Shown here: one piece after another, positions 28,789-38,472 of the stretch | Layout of the letters: every line of letters starts with the position of its first letter | How positions within the stretch are numbered: the first letter of the stretch is position 1 | Origin: Candidatus Kirkpatrickella diaphorinae | Lineage (GTDB): Bacteria; Pseudomonadota; Alphaproteobacteria; Acetobacterales; Acetobacteraceae | DNA: 64,000 bases | Assembly (NCBI RefSeq): GCF_025736875.1 | Contig: NZ_CP107052.1 | Coordinates: 980,001-1,044,000 of the forward strand | Direction of reading: 5' to 3' | The notes under the pieces: model-generated | What the model saw: the letters and a program-made list of their open reading frames with translations, nothing else | Told to the model about the DNA's origin: nothing | Database searches by the model: none | Translations under genes and position numbers: made by a program

Positions 28789-29025
28789 GAGCTCGTAAGA
28801 AGGCGGTTAATCACCCGTGAAGCGATTGTCAGAGGCGCCGCAACGACCCACTGAAATGCCGCGTATCTTCCCTGTTCGGGCCTCCTGTCCAGACATGTTT
28901 CCGCCCTTGTTTTTTTTGCCCGTCAGAGGACAAATCACCGTGATAAACAAAGGATCACAAGCGGATTGCCGCTGGACGCTCCCCGCGACAAGGGTCTAAA
29001 AAGGCCGCATCGAGGGAGACAGTTT

Positions 29026-29697
29026 ATGAGCAGAATTAAAACTTTAACGGCGTCGGACGGCCACCATCTCAGCGCCTATATCGCAGGCGATGCAGATGCG
29101 GAGCGCGCCATCGTCGTCATTCAGGAGGCTTTCGGCGTCACCCCTTATATACGTTCCGTTTGCGACCGGCTGGCGGAAATGGGTTACCACGCCATTGCCC
29201 CCGCGCTCTATGACCGTGTCGAGCGGGATCTGGTGCTCGCTTACGAAGGTGACGGACTCAAGCGCGCGCTTGAGACATATGCGTCCTGTGATCAGGCCGA
29301 CGCCTTGCTGGATGTGACAGCCGCCGCCGACTATCTTCATCAGGCCGGGCACAAGCGCGTGGGCGCGATCGGCTTTTGCTGGGGCGGCCTCCTCTCCTGG
29401 CGCATGGCGACCCAAACGCAGAAATTGCAGGCGGCCGTCTCATGGTATGGTGGCGGCATCGCGGGGGAAAGCCATGCGGCACCTCATTGCCCGGTGCAAC
29501 TCCATTTCGGGGGACAGGATGCGCATATCCCGCATACGGATATTCTGACAATCCGCCAGAACCAACCTGATCTTGAGCTATTCGTCTATGATCAGGCTGA
29601 TCACGGTTTCGGCTGCTTTGATCGCAGCAGCTATAATGAGGATGCGGCCAGCCTGGCATGGCAGCGTTCCATGGATTTCCTCAGCCAACATATCTGA
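29026..29697 (+). CDS. Dienelactone-hydrolase-family alpha/beta hydrolase
   Basis: A 223-residue alpha/beta hydrolase. The nucleophile elbow GFCWGG carries a Cys as in dienelactone hydrolases. The acid is in GGQDAHIP and the histidine in YDQADHGFGCFD. The N-terminal EAFGVTPYIRSVCDRLAEMGY is typical of the family. Members hydrolyse lactones or esters, often carboxymethylenebutenolide, though most genomic copies have unknown substrates. GAGGGAGA lies just before the ATG at 29026, which decides the start over the open frame from 28966. It faces mtnP, with a hairpin between. Confidence 0.88.
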   Translation: MSRIKTLTASDGHHLSAYIAGDADAERAIVVIQEAFGVTPYIRSVCDRLAEMGYHAIAPALYDRVERDLVLAYEGDGLKRALETYASCDQADALLDVTAAADYLHQAGHKRVGAIGFCWGGLLSWRMATQTQKLQAAVSWYGGGIAGESHAAPHCPVQLHFGGQDAHIPHTDILTIRQNQPDLELFVYDQADHGFGCFDRSSYNEDAASLAWQRSMDFLSQHI

Positions 29698-29703
29698 CGC
29701 GCC

Positions 29704-29736
29704 GCCCACCCTTATTGCCGGAGCATAAGGGTGGGC
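29704..29736. terminator. Hairpin between convergent hydrolase and mtnP genes
   Basis: Perfect 12-bp stem GCCCACCCTTAT / ATAAGGGTGGGC with a 9-base loop, between stops at 29697 and 29757. No long T-run. Likely a bidirectional transcript end. Confidence 0.65.
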
Positions 29737-29756
29737 CGATGACCGTCAAATCGGCT

Positions 29757-30659
29757 TCAGGAAACGGCTTCCGAACGTAGAACCCGCCCGGCGACAGCAT
29801 CCAGCTTACGCACAAGCGTCGGGTCACGCTTATCAAGCGGCGTGATAATCGCGTGGTCCAGCGCGCGCTCGGCGCCGGAGGGACACAGGCCCCTCTTCTC
29901 ACCGAGTTTCGGAATGACTCGCTGCAACAAGGTGCGGGCGGCGGCGGCGTTGTTTTTCATGACTTTCACGACATCCGTCACCGTCACGGAATCATGATCC
30001 TCATGCCAGCAATCATAATCCGTCACCATGGCGATGCTGGCATAGCACATTTCAGCCTCACGGATCAGCTTGGCCTCCGGCATGTTGGTCATGCCAATCA
30101 CATCGCAGCCCCAGGATTGATAAAGCCTGCTTTCCGCATAAGTGGAAAATTGTGGCCCCTCCATCACAAGGTAGGTGCCGCCTCGGGTGATGGGCAATTG
30201 CAGGGCCGCGGCTTCCATCTCAATCACATCATTGATGCGCTGCGCTGTCGGATGGCCTAACCCGACATGGGCGACACAGCCTGTGCCGAAGAAGCTTTTC
30301 TTACGGGCGAATGTCCGGTCAATAAACTGATCCACAATGACGAATGAGCCGGGAGACAAGACCTCCCGAAGTGAACCGACCGCCGAAAGTGACAGCACAT
30401 CAGTCACGCCGAGGCGCTTGAGAGCGTCAATATTGGCCCTGAAATTCAGTTCTGACGGCGGTATCCGGTGGTCACGCCCATGGCGCGGCAGGAATACGCA
30501 TTGCACGCCGCCCAGCTCACCACATAATAATGCGTCGGAAGGCTGGCCCCACGGTGTCTCGATATTGCGCCAGCTTTTATTTTCAAGCCCGTCAATATCG
30601 TAGAGACCGGAACCACCAATGATTCCGATAACCGGTTGAATGATTTGAGATGAAGACAT
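29757..30659 (-). CDS. mtnP: S-methyl-5'-thioadenosine phosphorylase
   Basis: A 300-residue nucleoside phosphorylase of the MTAP/PNP family II. GIIGGSGLYDIDGL at the N-terminus, the phosphate-binding RHGRDHRIPPSELNFRANI, EGPQFSTYAES and IGMTNMPEAKLIREAEM are diagnostic. DYDCWHEDHDSVTV is typical of methylthioadenosine phosphorylases. It splits methylthioadenosine into adenine and methylthioribose-1-phosphate in methionine salvage. No other salvage gene is near. It diverges from hemF. Confidence 0.95.
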   Translation of the reverse strand: MSSSQIIQPVIGIIGGSGLYDIDGLENKSWRNIETPWGQPSDALLCGELGGVQCVFLPRHGRDHRIPPSELNFRANIDALKRLGVTDVLSLSAVGSLREVLSPGSFVIVDQFIDRTFARKKSFFGTGCVAHVGLGHPTAQRINDVIEMEAAALQLPITRGGTYLVMEGPQFSTYAESRLYQSWGCDVIGMTNMPEAKLIREAEMCYASIAMVTDYDCWHEDHDSVTVTDVVKVMKNNAAAARTLLQRVIPKLGEKRGLCPSGAERALDHAIITPLDKRDPTLVRKLDAVAGRVLRSEAVS

Positions 30660-30829
30660 GGATCAATGCAGCCTTCCAGAAAATGTTGTAAGTCCGGACA
30701 ACCGCGTTGCCGTTCTGCGCGGCGACCTGCCTGAATCTGCACCCTGTGCAGGGATGCTCAGCCGACTATATGTCACAGGTCAAACCCTACCCTCAAGAGC
30801 GCTGGCCCCGCGCTCTCGGAGACTTTGAG

Positions 30830-31783
30830 ATGAGCCGCACAGAAAAAGATTTATCCCGTCCTGAATTTTTCCATGAGGTTCTACGGCCCGACATCGCGCA
30901 TGATTCGTTCAAGGCGCGGGCGCAAACGTGGTTTGAAGCATTGCGGGACCAGATCTGTGCGTCCTACGAAGCAATTGAGGCTGAGGCCGTCGCCGCGGGA
31001 AGTCCCGTTCTGAACGACCGCGTCCACGCGGGGAAGTTCCATCGGGAAGGCTGGAAGCGACATGTCAGTGAAGGCGCCACCTTGAATGGCGGCGGCGTCA
31101 TGTCCGTCATGCGGGGCCGGGTTTTTGAGAAAGTCGGCGTCAATATCTCCGCCGTCTGGGGCGAATTCTCACCGGAATTTCGTAATGCCATCCCCGGCGC
31201 GGATTCTGATCCTCGATTTTTCGCGACCGGTATTTCCCTCGTGGCGCATCCCTGTAACCCGCATGTTCCCGCTGCGCACTTCAATACGCGGCTCATCATC
31301 ACCAGCGAGGGATGGTTTGGCGGGGGTGGAGACATCACGCCTATGTTCCCGGAAAGCGGGGCCGCGCAGGAAGATGCCGCCGCCTTCCATGAAGCGCTCA
31401 AAAGAGCGTGTGACACGCATGACGACACTTACTATCCGCGATTCAAAGCGTGGTGTGACCGTTATTTCTTCCTTCCGCACCGAAATGAACCACGCGGGCT
31501 TGGGGGGATTTTTTTCGATCACCATCGCACGGAAAATCCGGAGGATGATTTCGCCTTCACGCGGGATGTCGGCGCAGCCTTCGCCGAAATCTATCCTGTC
31601 CTCGTCCGGAAACGCATGATGACGCCCTGGACGGATCAGGATCGCGACGCACAATTGATCCGCCGGGGGCGTTACGTTGAGTTTAACCTGATCCATGACC
31701 GGGGGACGATTTTCGGCCTTAAAACGGGTGGTAACACCGAGGCTATTTTGATGAGTATGCCGCCAGAGGTGAAATGGCCCTGA
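30830..31783 (+). CDS. hemF: Oxygen-dependent coproporphyrinogen III oxidase
   Basis: About 317 residues from the ATG at 30830 (MSRTEKDLS). In-frame ATGs at 30770 and 30707 are also possible, but the family usually starts near this point and is about 300 residues long. Marks include [48 protein letters not shown] and the C-terminal [15 protein letters not shown], followed by [18 protein letters not shown]. It oxidatively decarboxylates coproporphyrinogen III to protoporphyrinogen IX using oxygen, fitting a strictly aerobic organism. hemC and hemD lie elsewhere in the same window at 46-47.7 kb. Confidence 0.96.
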   Translation: MSRTEKDLSRPEFFHEVLRPDIAHDSFKARAQTWFEALRDQICASYEAIEAEAVAAGSPVLNDRVHAGKFHREGWKRHVSEGATLNGGGVMSVMRGRVFEKVGVNISAVWGEFSPEFRNAIPGADSDPRFFATGISLVAHPCNPHVPAAHFNTRLIITSEGWFGGGGDITPMFPESGAAQEDAAAFHEALKRACDTHDDTYYPRFKAWCDRYFFLPHRNEPRGLGGIFFDHHRTENPEDDFAFTRDVGAAFAEIYPVLVRKRMMTPWTDQDRDAQLIRRGRYVEFNLIHDRGTIFGLKTGGNTEAILMSMPPEVKWP

Positions 31784-31903
31784 CGACAGGCCTAAGCAGA
31801 AAAGACGTCATCTTATTGTTTCGGGTCAAATATCGCCGTGGAACTCCGCGCCACCGTTAAAGTTTAAGGACATGGACGGCATGGATGTGTATAATAAAAT
31901 TAT

Positions 31904-33016
31904 ATGAGTGAAAGCGCCAGAAATCACGCCGTACTCTCTCGACGTCGGCTTCTCTCCGCAATTTTAGGGTCTGCTTGTTTCGCGTCTTCTCGCGTGATGG
32001 GGCAGACGCCTTTGACCGGCGCGCCCAACCCCTCAGTTCCCCCAACCCGACTGATCGTCAGCGGCAATGAAGCGTCTGAAAGCGGGGCATTCGCGCGTCT
32101 CATCGCCCCGTCCCTTTCCAGCGGGCTGGGGATGCAGAGCGATCTTGATCTCGCTTTTGACCTTGGGCATGACGGTGTCACGGCGGCCAATCTTTTTGAC
32201 AGAAACCCGCCGGAAGATAATCGTGAAATGGCGCTGGTCTCCAAGGGCTCAGCCGTCATTGCGTCATTATGCGACGATGCCCGCGTGCATTTTGATTATT
32301 CGCGCTGGATCAGCGTTCTGGCGGCGCAGCAAACGGTCATGACGATTGCGCGTGCGGAGCTTCATCGTTCATTCCGCGCGCGGGTATCGGGATTTCTGCA
32401 CGATAAACCGTCGCGTGTGGCGGTTGCACAGCCCATCGGGGTGGAGCTGGCAACTGTGCTGGGGCTTTCCGTTCTCGGCCTGCACCCTTTGCCCGTTTCC
32501 GGCATTGTCAGCCAGAAGAAGGCGCTCGCCGCGCTCGCCAATAACGAGGTTGACGCGATTCAGCTTACCCTGACACATAAAGATGATTTCTCCATCCTGC
32601 ATCAGCTTCCGGAAGGGATAGCCCCCCTCTTTTATGTCGGTGCTGACATGGTGGGCGTGCCCAGATTTGAAGAGACGTTTCGGCAGGCTTTCAGTCGGGC
32701 ACCCGGGTCCACCCTTTATGCGGGCTGGCGCGCTTTGAGCGCTGCGGCCGCGACGCCGATCCTGATCGCACTTCCCATGCTGACATCACCTGTTTCCGTC
32801 GCACGCTGGCGATATGCGATCGGGTCCGTCATGGATAATGAGCAGGTCAAATCCTGGCTCGCCGCGCATGCGCTTCACCCCAGTACGGGCGTCGCCGCGT
32901 CCGGTGTCATGGCCAGTTTCACACCCGAATTACCCGCGTTACTGGCGCTTCGACGTTGGCTGAATATTAATCTTCCGCGCTGGCGACTTGGCCAGGAGAC
33001 GAAGCGGTCTTTTTAA
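31904..33016 (+). CDS. Periplasmic substrate-binding-like protein (TctC/TAXI-type)
   Basis: A 370-residue exported protein. The N-terminus SRRRLLSAILGSACFA resembles a twin-arginine signal. The rest has the two-lobed outline of tripartite-transporter receptors (Bug/TctC or TAXI): an early strand RLIVSGNEASESGAFARLI, then VAVAQPIGVELATVLGLS and later ALAALANNEVDAIQLTL. I do not see an unmistakable family motif, so substrate and family are tentative. No transporter membrane subunits lie beside it, so it would be an orphan receptor. There is no obvious ribosome site better than the ATG at 31904. Confidence 0.5.
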   Translation: MSESARNHAVLSRRRLLSAILGSACFASSRVMGQTPLTGAPNPSVPPTRLIVSGNEASESGAFARLIAPSLSSGLGMQSDLDLAFDLGHDGVTAANLFDRNPPEDNREMALVSKGSAVIASLCDDARVHFDYSRWISVLAAQQTVMTIARAELHRSFRARVSGFLHDKPSRVAVAQPIGVELATVLGLSVLGLHPLPVSGIVSQKKALAALANNEVDAIQLTLTHKDDFSILHQLPEGIAPLFYVGADMVGVPRFEETFRQAFSRAPGSTLYAGWRALSAAAATPILIALPMLTSPVSVARWRYAIGSVMDNEQVKSWLAAHALHPSTGVAASGVMASFTPELPALLALRRWLNINLPRWRLGQETKRSF

Positions 33017-33046
33017 CGGCGCGTCTCAGCGTTTGAAGACGCCCGG

Positions 33047-33634
33047 TTACGGCGATGTGCGTCCCCGGCGCCCTGCACGTAGCAGAATGCGGACAGCCCC
33101 TTTATTGGCCCGATGTGTGTAGACGACGCCAAGGATTAAAGGCCGAAGCTCCTGCCGCTCAAGCCAATGCGGCAGCTCACGGCGGAGAACTCCGCCCTCC
33201 CCGCCTCCACCAAGGCCGGTAATGACTTCGACATAACGAACCTCATCCCGATGCGACTGAATGAGGAAGTCATGAAGCGCGTGGAACGCTTTCTGCGCCG
33301 CAAAACCATGCAGATCCAATTTGCGTTGCGCCGCCTTTTTCCCTTTGAGCAATGCGCGCCAGGAGGTGTTGTCCAGCCCCGGCAAACGCGCGCCAATTTC
33401 GATTTTCGGCGTGGGCGCGGTTACGCGGCGCGGCGACCTGTCCTGACCTGGAGTAGCCTTTAAGCGCTGTCTCGATGGCGCACGCATGTTAGTGGGCAAG
33501 GCGCTTTCAGGCTGCGGCGCGGGAACAACCGGCTTTTTACGCGGCTTGCGACTTAATGACTTAAGTGGCGCGATGTCCCGGGTGAACATGTCCCATAATG
33601 TGCGCTCATCGGGCGCGAGCTCTCGTCGCCGCAT
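33047..33634 (-). CDS. Smr-domain protein
   Basis: A 195-residue protein with a basic, proline-rich N-terminal half and a C-terminal Smr (small MutS-related) domain: KLDLHGFAAQKAFHAL, YVEVITGLGGGGEGGVLRRELP and GVVYTHRANKGAVRILLR. LDxHG and TGxG are the domain's conserved motifs. Stand-alone Smr proteins are nucleases or nicking enzymes; SmrB in E. coli cleaves mRNA at collided ribosomes. In Alphaproteobacteria it commonly lies next to mltA and Tim44-like genes, as it does roughly here, although a peroxidase and a methyltransferase gene intervene. It ends close to the convergent binding-protein gene. Confidence 0.9.
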   Translation of the reverse strand: MRRRELAPDERTLWDMFTRDIAPLKSLSRKPRKKPVVPAPQPESALPTNMRAPSRQRLKATPGQDRSPRRVTAPTPKIEIGARLPGLDNTSWRALLKGKKAAQRKLDLHGFAAQKAFHALHDFLIQSHRDEVRYVEVITGLGGGGEGGVLRRELPHWLERQELRPLILGVVYTHRANKGAVRILLRAGRRGRTSP

Positions 33635-33700
33635 GTAACAGCTCGCCTTTCCTCAATCGCCCTAAACCTGTCAGACCGATGGTTAAACGTCCAGTGCACG

Positions 33701-35191
33701 TCAATGTTCATCGACATCCGAATCCGCGGGACTGCGGAGGGGTGGGTTTTCAGGTGTTTCCTGAAGCGGCACACCCTGGAATTTCCCCGTCAGGGTTTTC
33801 AGGAAAGCGACGATGTCATCAATATCGCCCTGCGACAAGGTGCCGGCGGGTGTCTGATAGCGCACCATTTTCTTGACGGCGTCATCCAGCGTCGGCGCGC
33901 TTCCATCATGAAAATAGGGGGCTGTCAGCGCCACATTACGGAGGTTCGGCACTTTGAAACGATGATAGTCGCTCAATGCTTTGGTAAAGGATTGCCGACC
34001 AATATCCGCCTGGGTCAAAGGCGTATTGCGATCTGTGAAATAAGGCCCCTCCAGCCCCATCACCTCATAAGCGTCCCCGCCAAGGGCGACACCACTATGA
34101 CAACCTGAGCAACCGACCTGCTTGAACAACGCATAACCGTGTTTCTCCTGCGTCGTGATCGCGTTATCGTCACCTTTCAAATAAAGGTCAAAGGGGCTAT
34201 CAGGCGTGATAAGCGTGCGCTCATATTCCGCGATCGCATTAGTGATATTCCCCTTCGTTAGGGCGTCCGACCCGTAAATACGCTGAAAATCCGCGACATA
34301 TTCCGGGTCGCTCTTCAATGTGGCGACCACCGTGTCCCAATCATGCGCGCCCATCTCGAGCGGATTGGTCACAGGCCCTGCCGCCTGTGCCGCGAGATCC
34401 ACCGCGCGCCCATCCCAGAACTGCGCAATATTAAAGACTGCATTATAGACGGTCGGCGAATTAATTGGGCCTTTCTGCCCGTTAATGCCTGTCGCGGTTT
34501 TCAGATTATCGACGCCTGCTTTATCAAGGCCGTGGCAACTGGCGCAATTCAGCTTTCCATCACCGGAAAGACGCCGCTCAAAAAACAGCTTTTTGCCGAG
34601 CGCCGCGCGATCCCAATTGACCTGAATCTGCTCCGGGATGGGCTGGATGACTTCCTCCGCATGTTGCGGGGCGACATCCGGCGTGGCGTAATAATTGCGG
34701 CGTGTCTGACGTATCCAGGTCAGGATCGCAGCACGTTCCGAAGGCATGAGATAAGCGTGCCAGTGCATCAGCAGGAAAAGTGAGGGCGGCATACGGTTCT
34801 GCGTCACCACTTCCTCAATGCGCGATAATTGCTCCACCGAAGGGGGCAACCCGGCATCGAACGCCTTCAGGACCGGCTCATAACGGAAATGTCGGAGGCC
34901 CTGACGAAGGTCCTTCGCCATCAATTGCCGGGCAACCGGAATTTTAAAGTAAAATGGCAGTTGCGCATTTTCAGTGTGACAATAATCGCAGCGCGCGCCG
35001 CGCAATGCGTTGAATGCGGCCAGAGCAATCGGGTCTTTACGCGTGGCGCTTGAGGCGGATAATGGTGGCGCGGATGACCGGTCAAAATGGGTCAGCCAGG
35101 CAATGGTCACGCCGTAAGCGCCCAGCCCGATGACCCCAGCAAGTATGACAGATTGACGTATAAGCCGCGCTTTACCTCGTTTGACCGACAT
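33701..35191 (-). CDS. Tri-heme cytochrome c / quinol peroxidase (YhjA-like)
   Basis: A 496-residue membrane-anchored periplasmic protein. One N-terminal hydrophobic helix is followed by three CxxCH heme sites: CDYCH at residues 68-72, then CASCH and CSGCH in the C-terminal di-heme peroxidase domain. That domain also shows NSPTVYNAVFNIAQFWDGR and FKVPNLRNVALTAPYFHDG, typical of MauG/CcpA proteins. The extra N-terminal heme domain is the arrangement of E. coli YhjA (Ccp) and of bacterial quinol peroxidases, which take electrons from the quinol pool to reduce hydrogen peroxide. Start at 35191 after GGAG; the frame is open to 35227. Inserted between the Smr and methyltransferase genes. Confidence 0.92.
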   Translation of the reverse strand: MSVKRGKARLIRQSVILAGVIGLGAYGVTIAWLTHFDRSSAPPLSASSATRKDPIALAAFNALRGARCDYCHTENAQLPFYFKIPVARQLMAKDLRQGLRHFRYEPVLKAFDAGLPPSVEQLSRIEEVVTQNRMPPSLFLLMHWHAYLMPSERAAILTWIRQTRRNYYATPDVAPQHAEEVIQPIPEQIQVNWDRAALGKKLFFERRLSGDGKLNCASCHGLDKAGVDNLKTATGINGQKGPINSPTVYNAVFNIAQFWDGRAVDLAAQAAGPVTNPLEMGAHDWDTVVATLKSDPEYVADFQRIYGSDALTKGNITNAIAEYERTLITPDSPFDLYLKGDDNAITTQEKHGYALFKQVGCSGCHSGVALGGDAYEVMGLEGPYFTDRNTPLTQADIGRQSFTKALSDYHRFKVPNLRNVALTAPYFHDGSAPTLDDAVKKMVRYQTPAGTLSQGDIDDIVAFLKTLTGKFQGVPLQETPENPPLRSPADSDVDEH

Positions 35192-35272
35192 CCTAACTCC
35201 CTTTATCCGGCGCGGGCTGTATAGCAAGAGTTAGTGCGCAGGTAAAAGTGATTTTACACAATGTCGTTATCG

Positions 35273-36115
35273 TCATGAATGTGCGTTTTCCCCCGCACGC
35301 GCTGGCATCAAAGCGCGAAGCCGGGCGCGCGCCGTGCGGTAATAAGTCGGGTCCAGCTCAATGCCGATCCCGTTTGCGCCAGCTCCCTCCGCGGCAACCA
35401 GCGTGGAGCCGGAACCAAGAAACGGGTCAAGCACGATCGAATTTTCATCCACACCATGCAGCGCCAGACAGGCGCCAGGCAATCCGACCGGGAAGGTGCC
35501 GGGATGCATGAATTTCTGCTGCTTCGTGCGCACGGTTTCATAGGGGATGTACCAGGTATTGCCACGGCAACGGCAATCTCGCGCGTGATTGCGTCGCGCA
35601 ATGTTGCTTTTATCTTTGAAGGGCACACCGATGGCGAGGCGGTCAATGACAACAGCCCCCTCATGCGTGAAGTGAAACACGTGCTCATGATTATGATTGA
35701 GGAAACGGGTCGAATTGAGCGGTTTGAAATGTCCGTGTGTCACATCCCCGATTGCGAGGGATTTCACCCAGATAATGTGGTTCTGTAATGAAAATAGCGG
35801 CTGCAATCTCATGGCGAGTTCGAAAGGCAACCAGGGCCGTCGCGACGTCCCAGAGATATTGAGGAAGAACGACCCCTCCGGTCGCAGGACGCGCTTTAAT
35901 TGCTGGCAGATCCTTATCATCCAATCAAGATAATCAGCATCGGCCATCGCATCTTTATATGAATTATAAGGTAGCCCGATATTATAGGGTGGCGAGGTCA
36001 CGATCACATCGATGGAAGCCGCGTTCATACGCCTCAAAACGGTCATCGCGTCCCCGTTGATCAGCACATGCCGCCCTAATTTCTCACGCCGCGCGCGACG
36101 CTTCGGCGCCGTCAT
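35273..36115 (-). CDS. Beta-class DNA methyltransferase (N4-cytosine/N6-adenine)
   Basis: A 280-residue DNA methylase. Motif IV TSPPYNIGLPY comes first and the SAM-binding motif I DPFLGSGSTLVAAEGAG near the C-terminus, which is the beta-class order. SPPY rather than DPPY hints at N4-cytosine methylation, but N6-adenine cannot be excluded. No restriction endonuclease gene adjoins it, so it is probably an orphan methylase. Its ATG overlaps the mltA stop by four bases (ATGA), implying translational coupling to a cell-wall enzyme, which is unusual. CcrM of other Alphaproteobacteria has a different N-terminus and an extra C-terminal domain. Confidence 0.9.
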   Translation of the reverse strand: MTAPKRRARREKLGRHVLINGDAMTVLRRMNAASIDVIVTSPPYNIGLPYNSYKDAMADADYLDWMIRICQQLKRVLRPEGSFFLNISGTSRRPWLPFELAMRLQPLFSLQNHIIWVKSLAIGDVTHGHFKPLNSTRFLNHNHEHVFHFTHEGAVVIDRLAIGVPFKDKSNIARRNHARDCRCRGNTWYIPYETVRTKQQKFMHPGTFPVGLPGACLALHGVDENSIVLDPFLGSGSTLVAAEGAGANGIGIELDPTYYRTARARLRALMPARAGENAHS

Positions 36116-37272
36116 TCGGCCGTCGCACGTGGCAACAATATAAAGAGTCGTCCTGATTCATGCTGATCAGCTGCGACATGATCCGCATCCGGGCCCCAAC
36201 CTGTGAAAAGCGCGACATGGCCCAATGGCGCGGCCAGATTCGCATCCTGCATGAACGCCATGTGGCGCCACGATTGCGAACCCCCGTTCGGCAGCTTCAT
36301 AGATGTCTCAACCCAGACCGGTGCGCCGAAAGGGATGGATTTCGCATTGGCACGCAGGGAGCGATATGGCGACAGGCCGATCCCCATCGCGCCGGGTGAC
36401 CCGGATGAAAGAGATTGGGGCGGCAGGACTTTGAAAAAGACGTAATCCTGATTCTGCGCCATTAATTGTTGCGCCTGCTGGGGGTATTGATTCATCCAGT
36501 TGCGAATGGCCGCGATCGTGATGTCTCCATCCGAGATGTAATTTCTCTCCCGCATGATGCGACCGATCGGTGTATAGGGACGTCCATTCCGAGCTGCATA
36601 AGCGACATGGATGATATTCCCATCCGCAAGACGAAGCCGCCCTGCTCCCTGGAATTGAAGCATGAAAAGATCAGCCGGGCTCCTGACCCAGGCGATTTCA
36701 AGCCCTTTCCCTTTCAGCGCGCCCGCATCAATTTCCGCCCTTGAGTAGAATGGGACGAAGCGCGTCCCGATCCAACGCCCTGTAACCCAGCTGCCGCCGC
36801 CACGTTGAGAGCGGACGAGATCCTGCGGCCTGGCATAGACAGGGATGCGATATTCTGAAGTCTCATGGCTTGACGCCGGGACGATGATTTCACTGAAACC
36901 TTCAATGAGGTCGTCACCATTCACGTAATAAGGCGTGAACCACCTCTCAAAGAAAGATTGTATCGACCGGTCATCAGCCGGAGGTGCCGCGTTAAAGGCG
37001 CGACAGGCCGGTTGCCACTCACGCGCGAGATTTCCCGCAGGCAGCGGCGTCCCGCCGCTGATACGCGCATCGCCCGGCAAAGTTAAAATCCGACGGCATT
37101 CTTCCTGGACGATCGGGGCGATCTGGCTGAAGGACTCATTCCCCCAGCTGCGCAGGGAACCATAAGAGACAGGCTGGTGCGTCTCCTGACCGGAAGGGAG
37201 CTGCGGCGCGCACCCACTGATGATCAGGGCCATCAATAAAACCACGAAACGCCCTGAACTATTTATTTTCAT
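36112..37272 (-). CDS. mltA: Membrane-bound lytic murein transglycosylase A
   Basis: A 386-residue lipoprotein: a signal sequence with lipobox LIISGC (Cys21), then the MltA double-psi barrel. FFERWFTPYYVNG, AEIDAGALKGKGLEIAWV, QFQGAGRLRLADG and the catalytic Asp region near the end (FTGWGPDADHVA) identify it. It cleaves peptidoglycan between MurNAc and GlcNAc, forming 1,6-anhydro ends, at the outer membrane. It follows the Tim44-like gene and overlaps the methyltransferase start, giving a timA-mltA-methylase unit. Confidence 0.95.
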   Translation of the reverse strand: MKINSSGRFVVLLMALIISGCAPQLPSGQETHQPVSYGSLRSWGNESFSQIAPIVQEECRRILTLPGDARISGGTPLPAGNLAREWQPACRAFNAAPPADDRSIQSFFERWFTPYYVNGDDLIEGFSEIIVPASSHETSEYRIPVYARPQDLVRSQRGGGSWVTGRWIGTRFVPFYSRAEIDAGALKGKGLEIAWVRSPADLFMLQFQGAGRLRLADGNIIHVAYAARNGRPYTPIGRIMRERNYISDGDITIAAIRNWMNQYPQQAQQLMAQNQDYVFFKVLPPQSLSSGSPGAMGIGLSPYRSLRANAKSIPFGAPVWVETSMKLPNGGSQSWRHMAFMQDANLAAPLGHVALFTGWGPDADHVAADQHESGRLFILLPRATAE

Positions 37273-37350
37273 GAATCATCAGCCTTGATGCTTTGAACAG
37301 TCTGGCACGCCGTCGGAATCTGGCAGCCACTTAAGTGCATTCCAGTCAGC

Positions 37351-38034
37351 TCACGCCGCTCTGATCGCGGCGACCCGCCATTTTTCCTGCGTGTTGTCCG
37401 GTCCGGTTACCTTGATAAAGCGCCAAAGCTCAGAAAATTCCGTCACGGATTCTGTCCCGGACACGAAATCCTTGTTCGCGTCGTAGACGGCGCTGATCTG
37501 CCTTGAGACGAATTTGACGTCAATGGATGCCAGTCCCGCCTGCGCCCCGGGGCTCGTTATGGCGGCATCCTCAAGCGCGACCTCATCAATCGCCTTGATC
37601 TCGGCCTTCTGAGTTGTCTGATCTTTCTGACGGGCTTCAATGACAGCGTTGAACGTGTCGAACGCGTCCTCCGTGAGGCAGGCTTTCAAGCGAACAACAT
37701 CGCCCGCTGCAAAAGCCGTTACGACATCCCGAAATGTCTGTTGTGCCTCTTCCACAAAGCCTGATGGCTCAAACTTACTGACATGCCGCCCGATTTCCTG
37801 CAGAACCTGGCCGACGCGCGTATTCGGTTGCGGGATGTCGCAGCGTGTCGCCGCCTTGACCTCACCCATATCAGGCCCGGCCGCCAGTTTGCTCGATGGC
37901 AGGGGCTTTTTCTGGAATGTCACAACGGCTTCCACCCTGACGCGTCGACCGAGCACGACAAAGAGCCGCCAACCCAGAACCAGGGCAACCAGCACAAAGA
38001 AGATGATATCGAGCGGGATAGGCAAGCCTGACAT
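37351..38034 (-). CDS. Tim44-like domain protein (TimA)
   Basis: A 227-residue protein with one N-terminal membrane helix (LDIIFFVLVALVLGWRLF), a basic linker, and a C-terminal Tim44-like domain: GFVEEAQQTFRDVVTAFAAGD, LTEDAFDTFNAVI and WRVAAIRAA at the end. In Alphaproteobacteria this relative of the mitochondrial import subunit Tim44 is found beside secB and mltA, as here. Its role is thought to involve membrane proteins or export, but it is not settled. It diverges from secB. Confidence 0.9.
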   Translation of the reverse strand: MSGLPIPLDIIFFVLVALVLGWRLFVVLGRRVRVEAVVTFQKKPLPSSKLAAGPDMGEVKAATRCDIPQPNTRVGQVLQEIGRHVSKFEPSGFVEEAQQTFRDVVTAFAAGDVVRLKACLTEDAFDTFNAVIEARQKDQTTQKAEIKAIDEVALEDAAITSPGAQAGLASIDVKFVSRQISAVYDANKDFVSGTESVTEFSELWRFIKVTGPDNTQEKWRVAAIRAA

Positions 38035-38472
38035 AGGCGGTTAATCTCTTTCACAAAAGTGGAAACGTAAAATTAGATCGCTTACTGCACAGGAACAACC
38101 TTTAAATACGCATGCACCCCATCCTTGCCGAAATGAGATCATCTCCCCTCCGTCCGTCACGGCATAAATGCTGATATCACCCTGAAAAATGGCGCTGAAA
38201 GGCGTGTTTTCAACCCCCGCCCTCAAGGCTTAACGCAGCGGAGGCCCTGACGAGGCCGGTTAAGCAATATTTTAGGCGGTGTCGGTCTGCGAATAAATGT
38301 CGCCTGTTAATGCCGTCATTCTGCCGACCGACCCGGATAAAATCGACGATGGACGCCCTTAAACTTTCTGGAGAGTCTAGGCCCCAGCCTTGTGCCCGTG
38401 CTAAGATCGGTCGATCAAACATCGTCATGTCATGACGACGACAGTGACCAGACCAAAGCCCGGGAATTGAGA
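38035..38472. other. Intergenic region between divergent Tim44-like and secB genes
   Basis: 438 bases with no supported gene. It must contain the promoters of both divergent units. I see no well-defined operator. The open frames crossing it lack coding character. Confidence 0.5.
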
